A stretch of DNA of 38,384 nucleotides, taken from NCBI RefSeq assembly GCF_934202705.1, contig NZ_CAKPYE010000014.1:1-38384 (forward strand), written 5' to 3'. The translations under genes and the position numbers were made by a program. Within the stretch, counting starts at the first letter, position 1, and every line of letters begins with the position of its first letter. A model generated the notes under the pieces. The model did not search any database. It had not been told where the DNA came from and saw nothing but the letters and a program-made list of their open reading frames with translations. Below, in pieces: positions 1 through 6,567 of this stretch. This stretch comes from an uncultured Limosilactobacillus sp. (GTDB taxonomy: Bacteria > Bacillota > Bacilli > Lactobacillales > Lactobacillaceae).

Positions 1-68
1 GGAGCTCAACGAAATCCGAAGATTTCATTGAACTCCATTCTTTATAAGAGACTTATGTCACAGCCCCT
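1..68 (-). repeat. Left copy of dispersed head-plus-hairpin repeat
   Basis: Read on the minus strand, a head AGGGGCTGTGACATAAGTC (68 down to 50) is followed by an AT-rich linker and a 16-bp hairpin (36-21 and 16-1) with loop TTCG. All 16 pairs form in minus-strand RNA using two G-U pairs; the plus-strand RNA would have two A-C mismatches. The same head with a different hairpin lies at 38308-38374 in opposite orientation. The element may continue past base 1. Confidence 0.75.
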
Positions 69-104
69 TTTTTAGTTAATTGTAAAAAATACTAAGACAA
101 AAGG

Positions 105-152
105 AAGCACCCTTGAATAACTAGATTTGTAGCTACTTATTCAAGGGTGCTT
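105..152 (-). terminator. Terminator of the LPXTG gene
   Basis: A perfect 16-bp inverted repeat (AAGCACCCTTGAATAA at 105-120, partner at 137-152) starts 14 bases beyond the stop codon of the minus-strand surface protein gene. A short T-rich stretch follows on the minus strand. The stem could also stop transcription arriving from the left. Confidence 0.85.
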
Positions 153-165
153 TTACTGATTGTGA

Positions 166-1725
166 TTAATGCTGTTTACGTAGTTTGGTTAAACCAAGCA
201 AGCTTAAAAGAGTAGCACCGCTTAAGCTAAGAACTGCCCAGTTGCTATCATTACCAGTTTGTGGTAAGTTTTGCTGACCTTTATTAGTTTGGTTTTGTGC
301 AGCAGAATGATAATTTCCTTTTAAACCAGAAACTGGATGATGGTTTGTTCCAGGAATAGTCATTTGCTGGTGACCTGGTTTATCATGATCATCTTGATGA
401 TCCGTTTGTGGTTGATCAATCTTTTGGTATGAGATTGTGAAAGTTTGATTTGCAGTACTTTGATCCACCACTTGTTCAGGAATAACTTTGATGTTCGGCT
501 GATAATCTTTGACTTCAGGAGCCGTAAATGACGGCCATTGGGCAGTGCTCCAATCACTCCAAATGATGCCGGTTTGGGCATCATTTAATTTAAAACTGCG
601 AGTGATGGTGGCTGTTTGTAAGTGTTGTACCGTTTGTCCGTTAGGATATTTAACAATAATCGTTCGCGTAATCGTGCGTGACTGGTTCAGTACCTGTGCA
701 GTCGCTAGAGTAGTGATGTTGTTATTGTCCAACGTAAAATTATTGACATCGTGATTGAAGGATGCGGTTAATGCTTGTTTGATATTTGCTAAACCATTGG
801 TACTCAGGCCAACTTGATATGAATTATTATCTGCAGTCGGAATGAGAATGAGATCTCCGTTCTGAAATGTATAATGGAAATTATTGCTAACTTCTTCAAA
901 AGGTTCGCTATCCGGATTGGCACCTGCAAAACTGATTTGATACTGATTCGGATCCAATAATTCAGTTGCAGAATTTTGATTCCCAGATAAGGTTTGCTGA
1001 CCAGTAATGATGGCCTTGATGTCATAGGGGTTAATTGTATAAGTTCCATGGCCAAACCTTAACGGATCGTAGGGACCGATTGAGATGTTTGGCATGACGT
1101 CCCAGGTTGGGTAAAAGACATATTTACCACCGTTAGTGGAAACCCAGAAATTATGCCCTGCAACAATATTGTTATAACCGGTTTGACTTAACCAAACCTT
1201 ATATGTTCCGACATTGACTGGCGCTGGAATTGGTTGGGCTTGGTCATTACCAAAGTAGATATCTGAGGATGATTGTGGAATATAAATAACATCATAAGTT
1301 AACGTTGAGCTTAAAGGAATGTGCATTGAAACCCTAAAGTTAACTTTGTCCATATCTACGTTGGGATCAAGGGCAGGTTGCGTTGCATATGATGGTTGAG
1401 CCTTCGTTTGAGAGGAAAAAGAGTTGGTGCTCGACCTAGAAAAAATCGGTTGCACGGTTACGGGGGACTGTTGATGGGTAGCCGATTGCTGAGCCTGAAC
1501 TTCGGTTGAATGATCATTAAGAACGAGCTCATTATTCGGTAAAGCAGATGAATTTTGGGTAGTCGGAGCAGCTATCGAAGCTGTGGCTGGTTGAGCAGGA
1601 TTAGCCGTTGATGTCGAATCCGCATTTGCAGATTGAACGCTACAGTAACCAAGCAGAAAGGCAGTGGTAGCACAAGCCATGAGTAGCCTTGTTGTGTGCT
1701 TAGCATGATTAGTTTGTGGACGCAT
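166..1725 (-). CDS. LPXTG-anchored surface protein with Mub-like domain
   Basis: A 519-residue secreted protein likely to be joined to peptidoglycan by sortase. The N-terminus is a long signal peptide (about residues 1-36, ending near SANAD). A Ser/Thr/Gln-rich linker runs to about 115. A middle part of roughly residues 120-350 has no family I can name. At about 352-434 a segment with RTIIVKYPNGQTVQ and a late TFTISYQ resembles the mucin-binding (Mub/MucBP) repeats of lactobacilli. A His/Asp/Gln-rich spacer leads to LPQTG at 487-491, a hydrophobic stretch and a KLRKQH tail. Start: ATG at 1725 has an AAGGGAG ribosome site. Binding of mucin or another host polymer is inference from the domain. 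The Cys in LLGYC is not a good lipobox, so I favour sortase anchoring over a lipoprotein. Confidence 0.85.
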   Translation of the reverse strand: MRPQTNHAKHTTRLLMACATTAFLLGYCSVQSANADSTSTANPAQPATASIAAPTTQNSSALPNNELVLNDHSTEVQAQQSATHQQSPVTVQPIFSRSSTNSFSSQTKAQPSYATQPALDPNVDMDKVNFRVSMHIPLSSTLTYDVIYIPQSSSDIYFGNDQAQPIPAPVNVGTYKVWLSQTGYNNIVAGHNFWVSTNGGKYVFYPTWDVMPNISIGPYDPLRFGHGTYTINPYDIKAIITGQQTLSGNQNSATELLDPNQYQISFAGANPDSEPFEEVSNNFHYTFQNGDLILIPTADNNSYQVGLSTNGLANIKQALTASFNHDVNNFTLDNNNITTLATAQVLNQSRTITRTIIVKYPNGQTVQHLQTATITRSFKLNDAQTGIIWSDWSTAQWPSFTAPEVKDYQPNIKVIPEQVVDQSTANQTFTISYQKIDQPQTDHQDDHDKPGHQQMTIPGTNHHPVSGLKGNYHSAAQNQTNKGQQNLPQTGNDSNWAVLSLSGATLLSLLGLTKLRKQH

Positions 1726-1772
1726 AGTATAAAACTCCCTTCAACAATAAGTCACAGTATAACTAATTTAAT

Positions 1773-1800
1773 CTTAACATGAACCATGAATAATGTTAAG
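1773..1800. promoter_or_regulatory. Inverted repeat upstream of the LPXTG gene
   Basis: CTTAACAT (1773-1780) and its exact complement ATGTTAAG (1793-1800) are separated by 12 bases, with centres 20 bp apart (two helical turns). The repeat sits just upstream of a TATACT -10-like box for the minus-strand gene, so it is placed like an operator. The regulator is unknown. Confidence 0.4.
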
Positions 1801-1919
1801 CAAAGTGATTTGATAATACATATATTTAATATTAATTGCATTATCTTGGCGATTGATGAACGATAGTCAAAGGATAATTTAAGATGACCAAAGCTGTTTA
1901 TTTTCTCTTTGCAAAACGT

Positions 1920-1948
1920 TTGACAATCGGTTGCATAAAGAGTAGATT
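1920..1948 (+). promoter_or_regulatory. Promoter of the YczE-like/VOC pair
   Basis: TTGACA at 1920-1925, 17-bp spacer, TAGATT at 1943-1948. A weak cre-like core AAAACGTTT overlaps the left edge (1913-1921). The rest of the 268-base gap holds the minus-strand gene's promoter region and nothing else I can name. Confidence 0.65.
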
Positions 1949-1993
1949 AATGCTTTGAAAGCACATTCATAAGAGAAAGAGAGGAATTTATTT

Positions 1994-2731
1994 ATGGATG
2001 AAATTCCTGTTCAAGGAAAAGTTCAGGCACGGACAATTTCTTTGACAGCTAGTTGGTCGTTCTTTGCATTCTCCATTATCATCAATTCAATGGGTAATGT
2101 TCTCACCTTGGTGACGAGCTCACATGTTCAGCCGCAGTTTCTAGGTTCGGCGTATTGGACAGCCGCAGAAAATAACTTAGGGATGGCGGTGTTGGGAAAC
2201 AACTCAATGACGTTGTTTTGGGCGTTTATGGTTTTAGGCATGTTAACGTCAGTTTTAAACGCGGTGTTGATGCATAAATGGGATTGGAAACGGATTGGCG
2301 GTAACTTTATTTTTATGTTGCCATTTTCGATCTTTATTCAATGGTTTTCGGATATCTTTAACCGCATTATGCCGGATGCGAAAACGCTACCGATGGTCAT
2401 TTTATACATTTTTATTAACTTTTTAGGGGTCGCTTTGATTGGGACAGCCATCTCAATTTATCAACGGGTTAATTTGGTCTTGCATCCAGCTGATGATTTA
2501 TATCAAATTATTCGTTTCCGTTATTGTCACGGGAATGCTTCAGTTTCAATGTGGATGTCGTATATTCCACCGACGATCATGGCCATCATCGCTGCATTTA
2601 TGCAGGGCGGATTCTATAATTTTGGTTTAGGGACGCTGTTTGCGTTAGCGTGTCAAGGGGCGATTACTGGATGGGCCGATCGGCATATCTTTCCTAAACT
2701 GAAACATCAAGCATTGGACATTGGTAATTAG
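1994..2731 (+). CDS. YczE-like integral membrane protein
   Basis: A 245-residue protein dominated by hydrophobic segments, about five to six membrane spans (near residues 17-40, 70-92, 100-120, 132-155, 190-225). The early motif SMGNVLTLVTSS followed by LGSAYWTAAENNLG resembles the YczE/YitT-like membrane proteins of Firmicutes, whose function is not established. The ATG at 1994 has AGAGGAA eight bases upstream. The next gene begins 22 bases after the stop, so the two are probably one transcript from the promoter at 1920. A transport role is inference only. Family naming is from memory of the motif pattern and is only moderately sure. Confidence 0.7.
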   Translation: MDEIPVQGKVQARTISLTASWSFFAFSIIINSMGNVLTLVTSSHVQPQFLGSAYWTAAENNLGMAVLGNNSMTLFWAFMVLGMLTSVLNAVLMHKWDWKRIGGNFIFMLPFSIFIQWFSDIFNRIMPDAKTLPMVILYIFINFLGVALIGTAISIYQRVNLVLHPADDLYQIIRFRYCHGNASVSMWMSYIPPTIMAIIAAFMQGGFYNFGLGTLFALACQGAITGWADRHIFPKLKHQALDIGN

Positions 2732-2753
2732 TTACAAACAGGAGGAAAATATT

Positions 2754-3161
2754 ATGGCTTTTAACAAGAGTTTAGCGGGTTACTTTGACGATTTACAACA
2801 CATTGGCATGCCAACCGATGATTTGGCAAAAACAGTCACTTTCTGGGAAAAACTCGGTTTTAAGAAGCTCGGCGAATTTGATACTGATGATCAAGGGAAT
2901 GAGGTTGTCTTTATGCACTACAATCACTTGACTCTGGAAATTTGGACTGGTGATGGTGCGGTTCGTAAGACTGGAGCAATTAATCATATTTCTTTAAATA
3001 CTTCGGACGCTGATGCAGCATTTAAGGCTGCTCAAGCTGAAGGATTTAAGGTTAAGGATACGGCAGTTCAACATCTCGATTTTTGGGATAAAGGAATCAA
3101 GTTCTTTAATATTGAAGGGCCAAATGCAGAAACGATTGAGTTTTGTGAAATCGTTAAATAG
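2754..3161 (+). CDS. VOC (glyoxalase-fold) metalloprotein
   Basis: A 135-residue single-domain member of the vicinal-oxygen-chelate superfamily, the fold of glyoxalase I, dioxygenases and fosfomycin-resistance proteins. Two beta-alpha-beta-beta-beta halves are visible. The four usual metal ligand positions are filled: His16 (LQHIGMP), Glu62 (LTLEIW), His78 (INHISLN) and Glu129 (TIEFCE). The start is ATG 2754, because AGGAGG at 2740-2745 is correctly spaced for it; an upstream in-frame codon overlaps the previous gene. The substrate cannot be told from sequence. Methylglyoxal detoxification is possible, but many such proteins in lactobacilli are uncharacterised. It is co-transcribed with the YczE-like gene. 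Confidence 0.85.
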   Translation: MAFNKSLAGYFDDLQHIGMPTDDLAKTVTFWEKLGFKKLGEFDTDDQGNEVVFMHYNHLTLEIWTGDGAVRKTGAINHISLNTSDADAAFKAAQAEGFKVKDTAVQHLDFWDKGIKFFNIEGPNAETIEFCEIVK

Positions 3162-3184
3162 CAGTTTTAAAAATTACCCATCTG

Positions 3185-3221
3185 GAGAGCAAACTAGCGG
3201 ATGCTAGGTTGCTCTTTTTTT
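3185..3221 (+). terminator. Terminator after the VOC gene
   Basis: AGAGCAAACTAGC and GCTAGGTTGCTCT form a stem with one internal mismatch and a short loop, followed by a T7 run. It closes the transcript starting at 1920. Confidence 0.85.
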
Positions 3222-3225
3222 AGAC

Positions 3226-3269
3226 AGAAAGCGGATAAATTGACTTGTAAACTAGATCATTTGTAGAAT
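3226..3269 (+). promoter_or_regulatory. Promoter with cre-like site for the secreted protein
   Basis: TTGACT at 3240-3245, 18-bp spacer, TAGAAT at 3264-3269. Directly upstream, AGAAAGCGGATAAA (3226-3239) matches the CcpA cre consensus at 11 of 14 positions, so the site is weak. Confidence 0.55.
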
Positions 3270-3311
3270 AGAAGTATGGAAAGTAAATTTGGTTTGAAGG
3301 AGGTCGTCCAG

Positions 3312-3920
3312 ATGAATAAAAAATTAATTGCGCTCACGATGGCAGTTACGATTACAACGGTTAGTGAACCATTAGTAGCGAATGCGTCACCATTGATCCA
3401 GATTACTGCGCAAGCTGCACAAAAAAGTCGGGCATTGGTGGTTAGTGCGAAAAAAATTACGGTTGGCGATCAATTAAAACCTGGCTATTATCGAATTACA
3501 GTTCCTAAGGGCGAAGCTACAATTAAGAGTAACAACGTTAATGTGACAATTGGTGCCAAGAAATCTAGTAACCACGTTACCTCGTATACAATGGAACTTA
3601 AAAAGGGTGACCAACTAACGATAAACAAATATGTAAAGATGAAATTCCAACCAATCAAACATATTAACCGAGCAGGCCAAACTGATTTAACTGCCGGTGT
3701 TTGGGAAGTCGGTACCGATCTAGAACCTGGTAATTATCGAATTGCTAAAACTTCAAATACCAATCCTGGAATGGTCCAGGTTGAGGATGAGGCAAATGGT
3801 GAAATTCAGGATATACCTGGTAACCAAGGCGGTAGTGCAGTGAACCAAGAAATCCAATTAAAGAAGGGCCAACGGATAAGAACGAATTTCAATCATTTAC
3901 GTTTGGTAAAAGCAGATTGA
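3312..3920 (+). CDS. Small secreted protein with two PGxYxI repeats
   Basis: A 202-residue protein with a Sec signal peptide (residues 1 to about 26, MNKKLIALTMAV then ANAS). The mature part holds two repeats of one pattern: GDQLKPGYYRITVPKG near residue 50 and GTDLEPGNYRIAKTS near 133, each followed by a short beta-rich stretch and a basic KKGDQL or KKGQRI motif. The pattern D-L-x-P-G-x-Y-x-I recurs in small secreted proteins of Firmicutes of unknown function. The start is ATG 3312 with AAGGAGG at 3298-3304. An alternative ATG 36 bases upstream has no such site and would spoil the signal peptide. It has its own promoter and terminator. No anchor motif was seen, so it is probably released or loosely wall-bound. 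Confidence 0.75.
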   Translation: MNKKLIALTMAVTITTVSEPLVANASPLIQITAQAAQKSRALVVSAKKITVGDQLKPGYYRITVPKGEATIKSNNVNVTIGAKKSSNHVTSYTMELKKGDQLTINKYVKMKFQPIKHINRAGQTDLTAGVWEVGTDLEPGNYRIAKTSNTNPGMVQVEDEANGEIQDIPGNQGGSAVNQEIQLKKGQRIRTNFNHLRLVKAD

Positions 3921-3942
3921 TCAGTTATTAGAAAATCAGCAA

Positions 3943-3969
3943 CGGTTAACGAGAGTTAACCGCTTTTTT
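3943..3969 (+). terminator. Terminator of the secreted protein gene
   Basis: CGGTTAAC at 3943-3950 pairs perfectly with GTTAACCG at 3955-3962 around a GAGA loop, and is followed by C and T7. Confidence 0.9.
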
Positions 3970-4000
3970 TATTAAAAAATGTCAGACAAAATAAAAAAAC

Positions 4001-4113
4001 TTGCTTTTCTCGGAAAATTGGTATAGTATCTAATTCGTTGATTATGATATACCAATTTAAAAATTTGCTATCTTCTTATTGAAATAGCGGTAATCAACAA
4101 AAATACCAATTTT
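4001..4113 (+). promoter_or_regulatory. tkt promoter and three-box operator-like region
   Basis: A promoter TTGCTT (4001-4006), 17 bp, TAGTAT (4024-4029) is overlapped by AAATTGGTATA (4015-4025). Its exact complement TATACCAATTT lies at 4048-4058, and a third half-copy ATACCAATTTT at 4103-4113. A second inverted repeat, GTTGATTA (4038-4045) and TAATCAAC (4091-4098), interleaves with it. The first arm covers the spacer and the start of the -10 box, as a repressor site would. It could instead be an RNA leader structure. The regulator is unknown. Confidence 0.5.
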
Positions 4114-4202
4114 AAATATTTTGATAAAAATAAACTATACCTTTAATTAATCAATCCACACAATCAATAACACGATTTAATCGTGATGAGGTGAATTAGT
4201 TT

Positions 4203-6182
4203 ATGAATAATCAAGATATGAAAGCTGTTAACGCACTTCGCGTGTTAAGCTCTGACATGATCCATCGGGCCAAAAGCGGTCATCCAGGAATTGCGCTGGA
4301 TGCTGCACCGATGATGTATACACTCTATGAAAAGATGATGAATATTAACCCAGAAGATCCTCGTTGGCTGAATCGAGATCGATTCGTTTTGTCTTCAGGA
4401 CATGCTTCATCATTACTCTACAGCGTGCTTTACTTTAATCACTTTGGACTGACCATCCAGGATTTGAAAGACTTTCGTCAATTAGGATCCAAGACACCTG
4501 GTCATCCAGAGTATGGGGTGACCGCTGGAGTTGACGCCACTACTGGTCCATTGTCGCAAGGGATCGGGATGGCCGTAGGAATGGCCATGGCAGAAAAACA
4601 CTTGGCGGCGCTTTATAATAAACCCGGCTATCAGGTCATTGATCACTATACCTATACCTTATTAGGCGATGGTGATTTGATGGAAGGTTTAAGTGAAGAA
4701 GCAATTAACATTGCTGGTCAGCACCAGCTCAATAAATTAATCGTACTCTATGATTCAAATGACGTTTCTTTAGATGGACCGTTGAGTTACAGTACACATG
4801 AAAATGTCCGGCAACGCTTTGAAGCTGCTAATTGGGATTATCAAATTGTGAAGGATGGTAATCATGATTTACAAGCCATTCAAGATGCTTTGCAAAACGC
4901 ACAGCGTTCTGACAAACCATCGTTGATTGAAGTGAAAACGACGATTGGTATTGGAACGAAGGAAGCAGGAACCAACAAAATTCATGGAGCCGCTTTAACG
5001 GATGATCAAATCGTACAATTGCGTCAATATTACGATTGGCAATTGCCACCATTTGTCTTTCCAAATGATGTTTACGAAACTTTTGATCGAGCGGTTGACA
5101 GTAAGCGTTCCCGCTACACTCAGTGGCAAAAGATGATGGATGAGTACCAAAAAGCTTATCCAAATGAATTTCGTGAACTATTCAGTATTCACTTGGATAC
5201 GGAAGGATTAAAGACTAAGTATCATTCTGGTGATCAGGTTGCTACACGGAATGTCTGTGCAGAAATGCTAGAAGAATTATCCCAACTGAATCCTCAACTT
5301 TGGACTGGGGCAGCTGACTTGTCGTCTTCTACGAAGACTAATTTGAAGAATACTGACCGGTTTTCTGCAGATCACCCAGCTGGACGGAATGTTTATTTTG
5401 GGGTTCGTGAATTTGGCATGGCAGCAGCAATTAATGGGATGAACTTACATGGTGGCAATAAAGCAATCTGTAGTACGTTCTTTACCTTTACTGACTATAT
5501 GCGTTCTGCAATCCGTTCAGCAGCACTGATGCATTTGCCAAGTGTCTTTGTTGGCTCGCATGATTCGGTTGCTGTTGGTGAAGATGGACCAACTCATGAA
5601 CCAATTGAACAACTGGCAAGTTACCGGGCAATGCCAAACCTCAACGTGATTCGGCCAACAGATGCCAATGAAATGGTAGCTAGCTGGCAAGTCATTGCCA
5701 ATACGGTAGATCGACCAACACTTTTGGTCACTAGTCGGCAAAAACTTCCGGTAATGGATGAAACGGTTGGCGCATTAGTTGATCGTGGCGGTTATATCCT
5801 TCGTGATGCGAAAGCGGGGATGCCGGATTTGATTTTGATGGCTTCTGGTTCGGAAGTGCATTTAGCCATGGAAGTCCAAAAGCGATTAGCAAAGCTGGGC
5901 TATCAAGCACGAGTGGTTTCGATGCCATGTATGGACTTGTTTAAAGAACAACCGGTTGGGTATCGTGATAGTGTCTTGCCACCGGAAGTCACGAATCGGG
6001 TCGCCATTGAAATGGGAGCTAGCCAAAGCTGGTACGAATTTGTCGGTCTTGATGGCCAAGTCTTTGGTATTGATAGATTTGGTGCTAGTGGTAAGGGCGA
6101 ATCAGTAATCGATCATTTCGGCTTTACTGCTGATCAAATTATGCAAAAGTTAAATCTGGCAAAAGAAAAAGTGAATAACTAG
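4203..6182 (+). CDS. tkt: Transketolase
   Basis: A thiamine-diphosphate enzyme of 659 residues, the normal family length. It moves two-carbon units between ketose and aldose phosphates in the cytosolic pentose-phosphate pathway. The N-terminal part has the SGHPG motif (residues 25-29), SSGHAS and TTGPLSQGIGMAVGMA. The cofactor motif GDGDLMEG is near residue 158, with the downstream DSNDVSLDG. The middle domain has FGVREFGMAAAINGM, and the pyrimidine-binding part has VGEDGPTHEPIEQL. The C-terminal domain ends with GIDRFGASGKGE. ATG 4203 is preceded by GAGGTG. The gene is alone, with its own promoter and terminator. In a heterofermentative lactobacillus it would link xylulose 5-phosphate with ribose 5-phosphate, meeting the product of the ascorbate genes further right. 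Confidence 0.96.
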   Translation: MNNQDMKAVNALRVLSSDMIHRAKSGHPGIALDAAPMMYTLYEKMMNINPEDPRWLNRDRFVLSSGHASSLLYSVLYFNHFGLTIQDLKDFRQLGSKTPGHPEYGVTAGVDATTGPLSQGIGMAVGMAMAEKHLAALYNKPGYQVIDHYTYTLLGDGDLMEGLSEEAINIAGQHQLNKLIVLYDSNDVSLDGPLSYSTHENVRQRFEAANWDYQIVKDGNHDLQAIQDALQNAQRSDKPSLIEVKTTIGIGTKEAGTNKIHGAALTDDQIVQLRQYYDWQLPPFVFPNDVYETFDRAVDSKRSRYTQWQKMMDEYQKAYPNEFRELFSIHLDTEGLKTKYHSGDQVATRNVCAEMLEELSQLNPQLWTGAADLSSSTKTNLKNTDRFSADHPAGRNVYFGVREFGMAAAINGMNLHGGNKAICSTFFTFTDYMRSAIRSAALMHLPSVFVGSHDSVAVGEDGPTHEPIEQLASYRAMPNLNVIRPTDANEMVASWQVIANTVDRPTLLVTSRQKLPVMDETVGALVDRGGYILRDAKAGMPDLILMASGSEVHLAMEVQKRLAKLGYQARVVSMPCMDLFKEQPVGYRDSVLPPEVTNRVAIEMGASQSWYEFVGLDGQVFGIDRFGASGKGESVIDHFGFTADQIMQKLNLAKEKVNN

Positions 6183-6198
6183 AACAGTATGTAATTTT

Positions 6199-6235
6199 AA
6201 AATCCGTTTCCTGATAAAAAGGAAACGGATTTTTT
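6199..6235 (+). terminator. Terminator of tkt
   Basis: AAAATCCGTTTCC (6199-6211) pairs perfectly with 6221-6233, followed by a T run, 16 bases after the tkt stop. Confidence 0.95.
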
Positions 6236-6243
6236 CATAAGCA

Positions 6244-6284
6244 AAGAAGGGGAAGCAACCCATTATGGGCTGCTTCCCCTTCTT
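6244..6284. terminator. Second long hairpin between tkt and tdcA
   Basis: Arms of 19 bp (6244-6262 and 6266-6284) with a 3-base loop. One position is A-C in plus-strand RNA but U-G in minus-strand RNA, so the stem is perfect only when read leftward. It may be a bidirectional insulator, or a terminator against antisense transcription from the right. Confidence 0.6.
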
Positions 6285-6338
6285 TTCGTTAATATAAGGC
6301 CAAATTATTTGACATAATGTCGTCATTTTAAATAATTG

Positions 6339-6352
6339 CGAAAACGTTTTCT
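6339..6352. promoter_or_regulatory. cre-like site upstream of tdcA
   Basis: CGAAAACGTTTTCT matches the catabolite-responsive-element consensus TGWAANCGNTNWCA at 12 of 14 positions and is fully palindromic over its central 12 bases. It lies about 136 bp upstream of the -35 box. CcpA binding is inference; the distance would suit activation or looping better than simple blocking. Confidence 0.5.
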
Positions 6353-6487
6353 CGCTATGGAAAACATTAATAGCTAAATAACATTGATATATTTCATAAC
6401 TAGTAAAACAAGTCATGTTACTATTGATATCATAAATAAAATAATTTAATCATATTTTAATTAAGCTGTAGCCTTGCGGTAACGGTA

Positions 6488-6517
6488 TTGACAAAAAAAA
6501 AAACGTTATAGCATAAA
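6488..6517 (+). promoter_or_regulatory. tdcA promoter
   Basis: TTGACA at 6488-6493, an 18-bp spacer that begins with a long A run, and CATAAA at 6512-6517. The 385-base gap from tkt to tdcA otherwise holds two hairpins, one cre-like site and AT-rich DNA. I see no T-box leader in it. Confidence 0.65.
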
Positions 6518-6567
6518 AGACAGTTGATCAACTAAAAATATAAAAAGTCAAATTGGAGGCTATTTTT

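Noticed and set aside
1636..1650. Lipoprotein signal in the first surface protein (LLGYC)
   Set aside because: The residues before the cysteine do not fit a lipobox, and the C-terminal LPQTG anchor explains surface attachment.
6150..6416. 88-residue minus-strand reading frame
   Set aside because: It runs through the tkt terminator and the second hairpin, has no ribosome site and a composition of AT-rich filler.
6183..6567. T-box leader before tdcA
   Set aside because: The gap has two plain hairpins and AT-rich DNA. No T-box core was found by eye.
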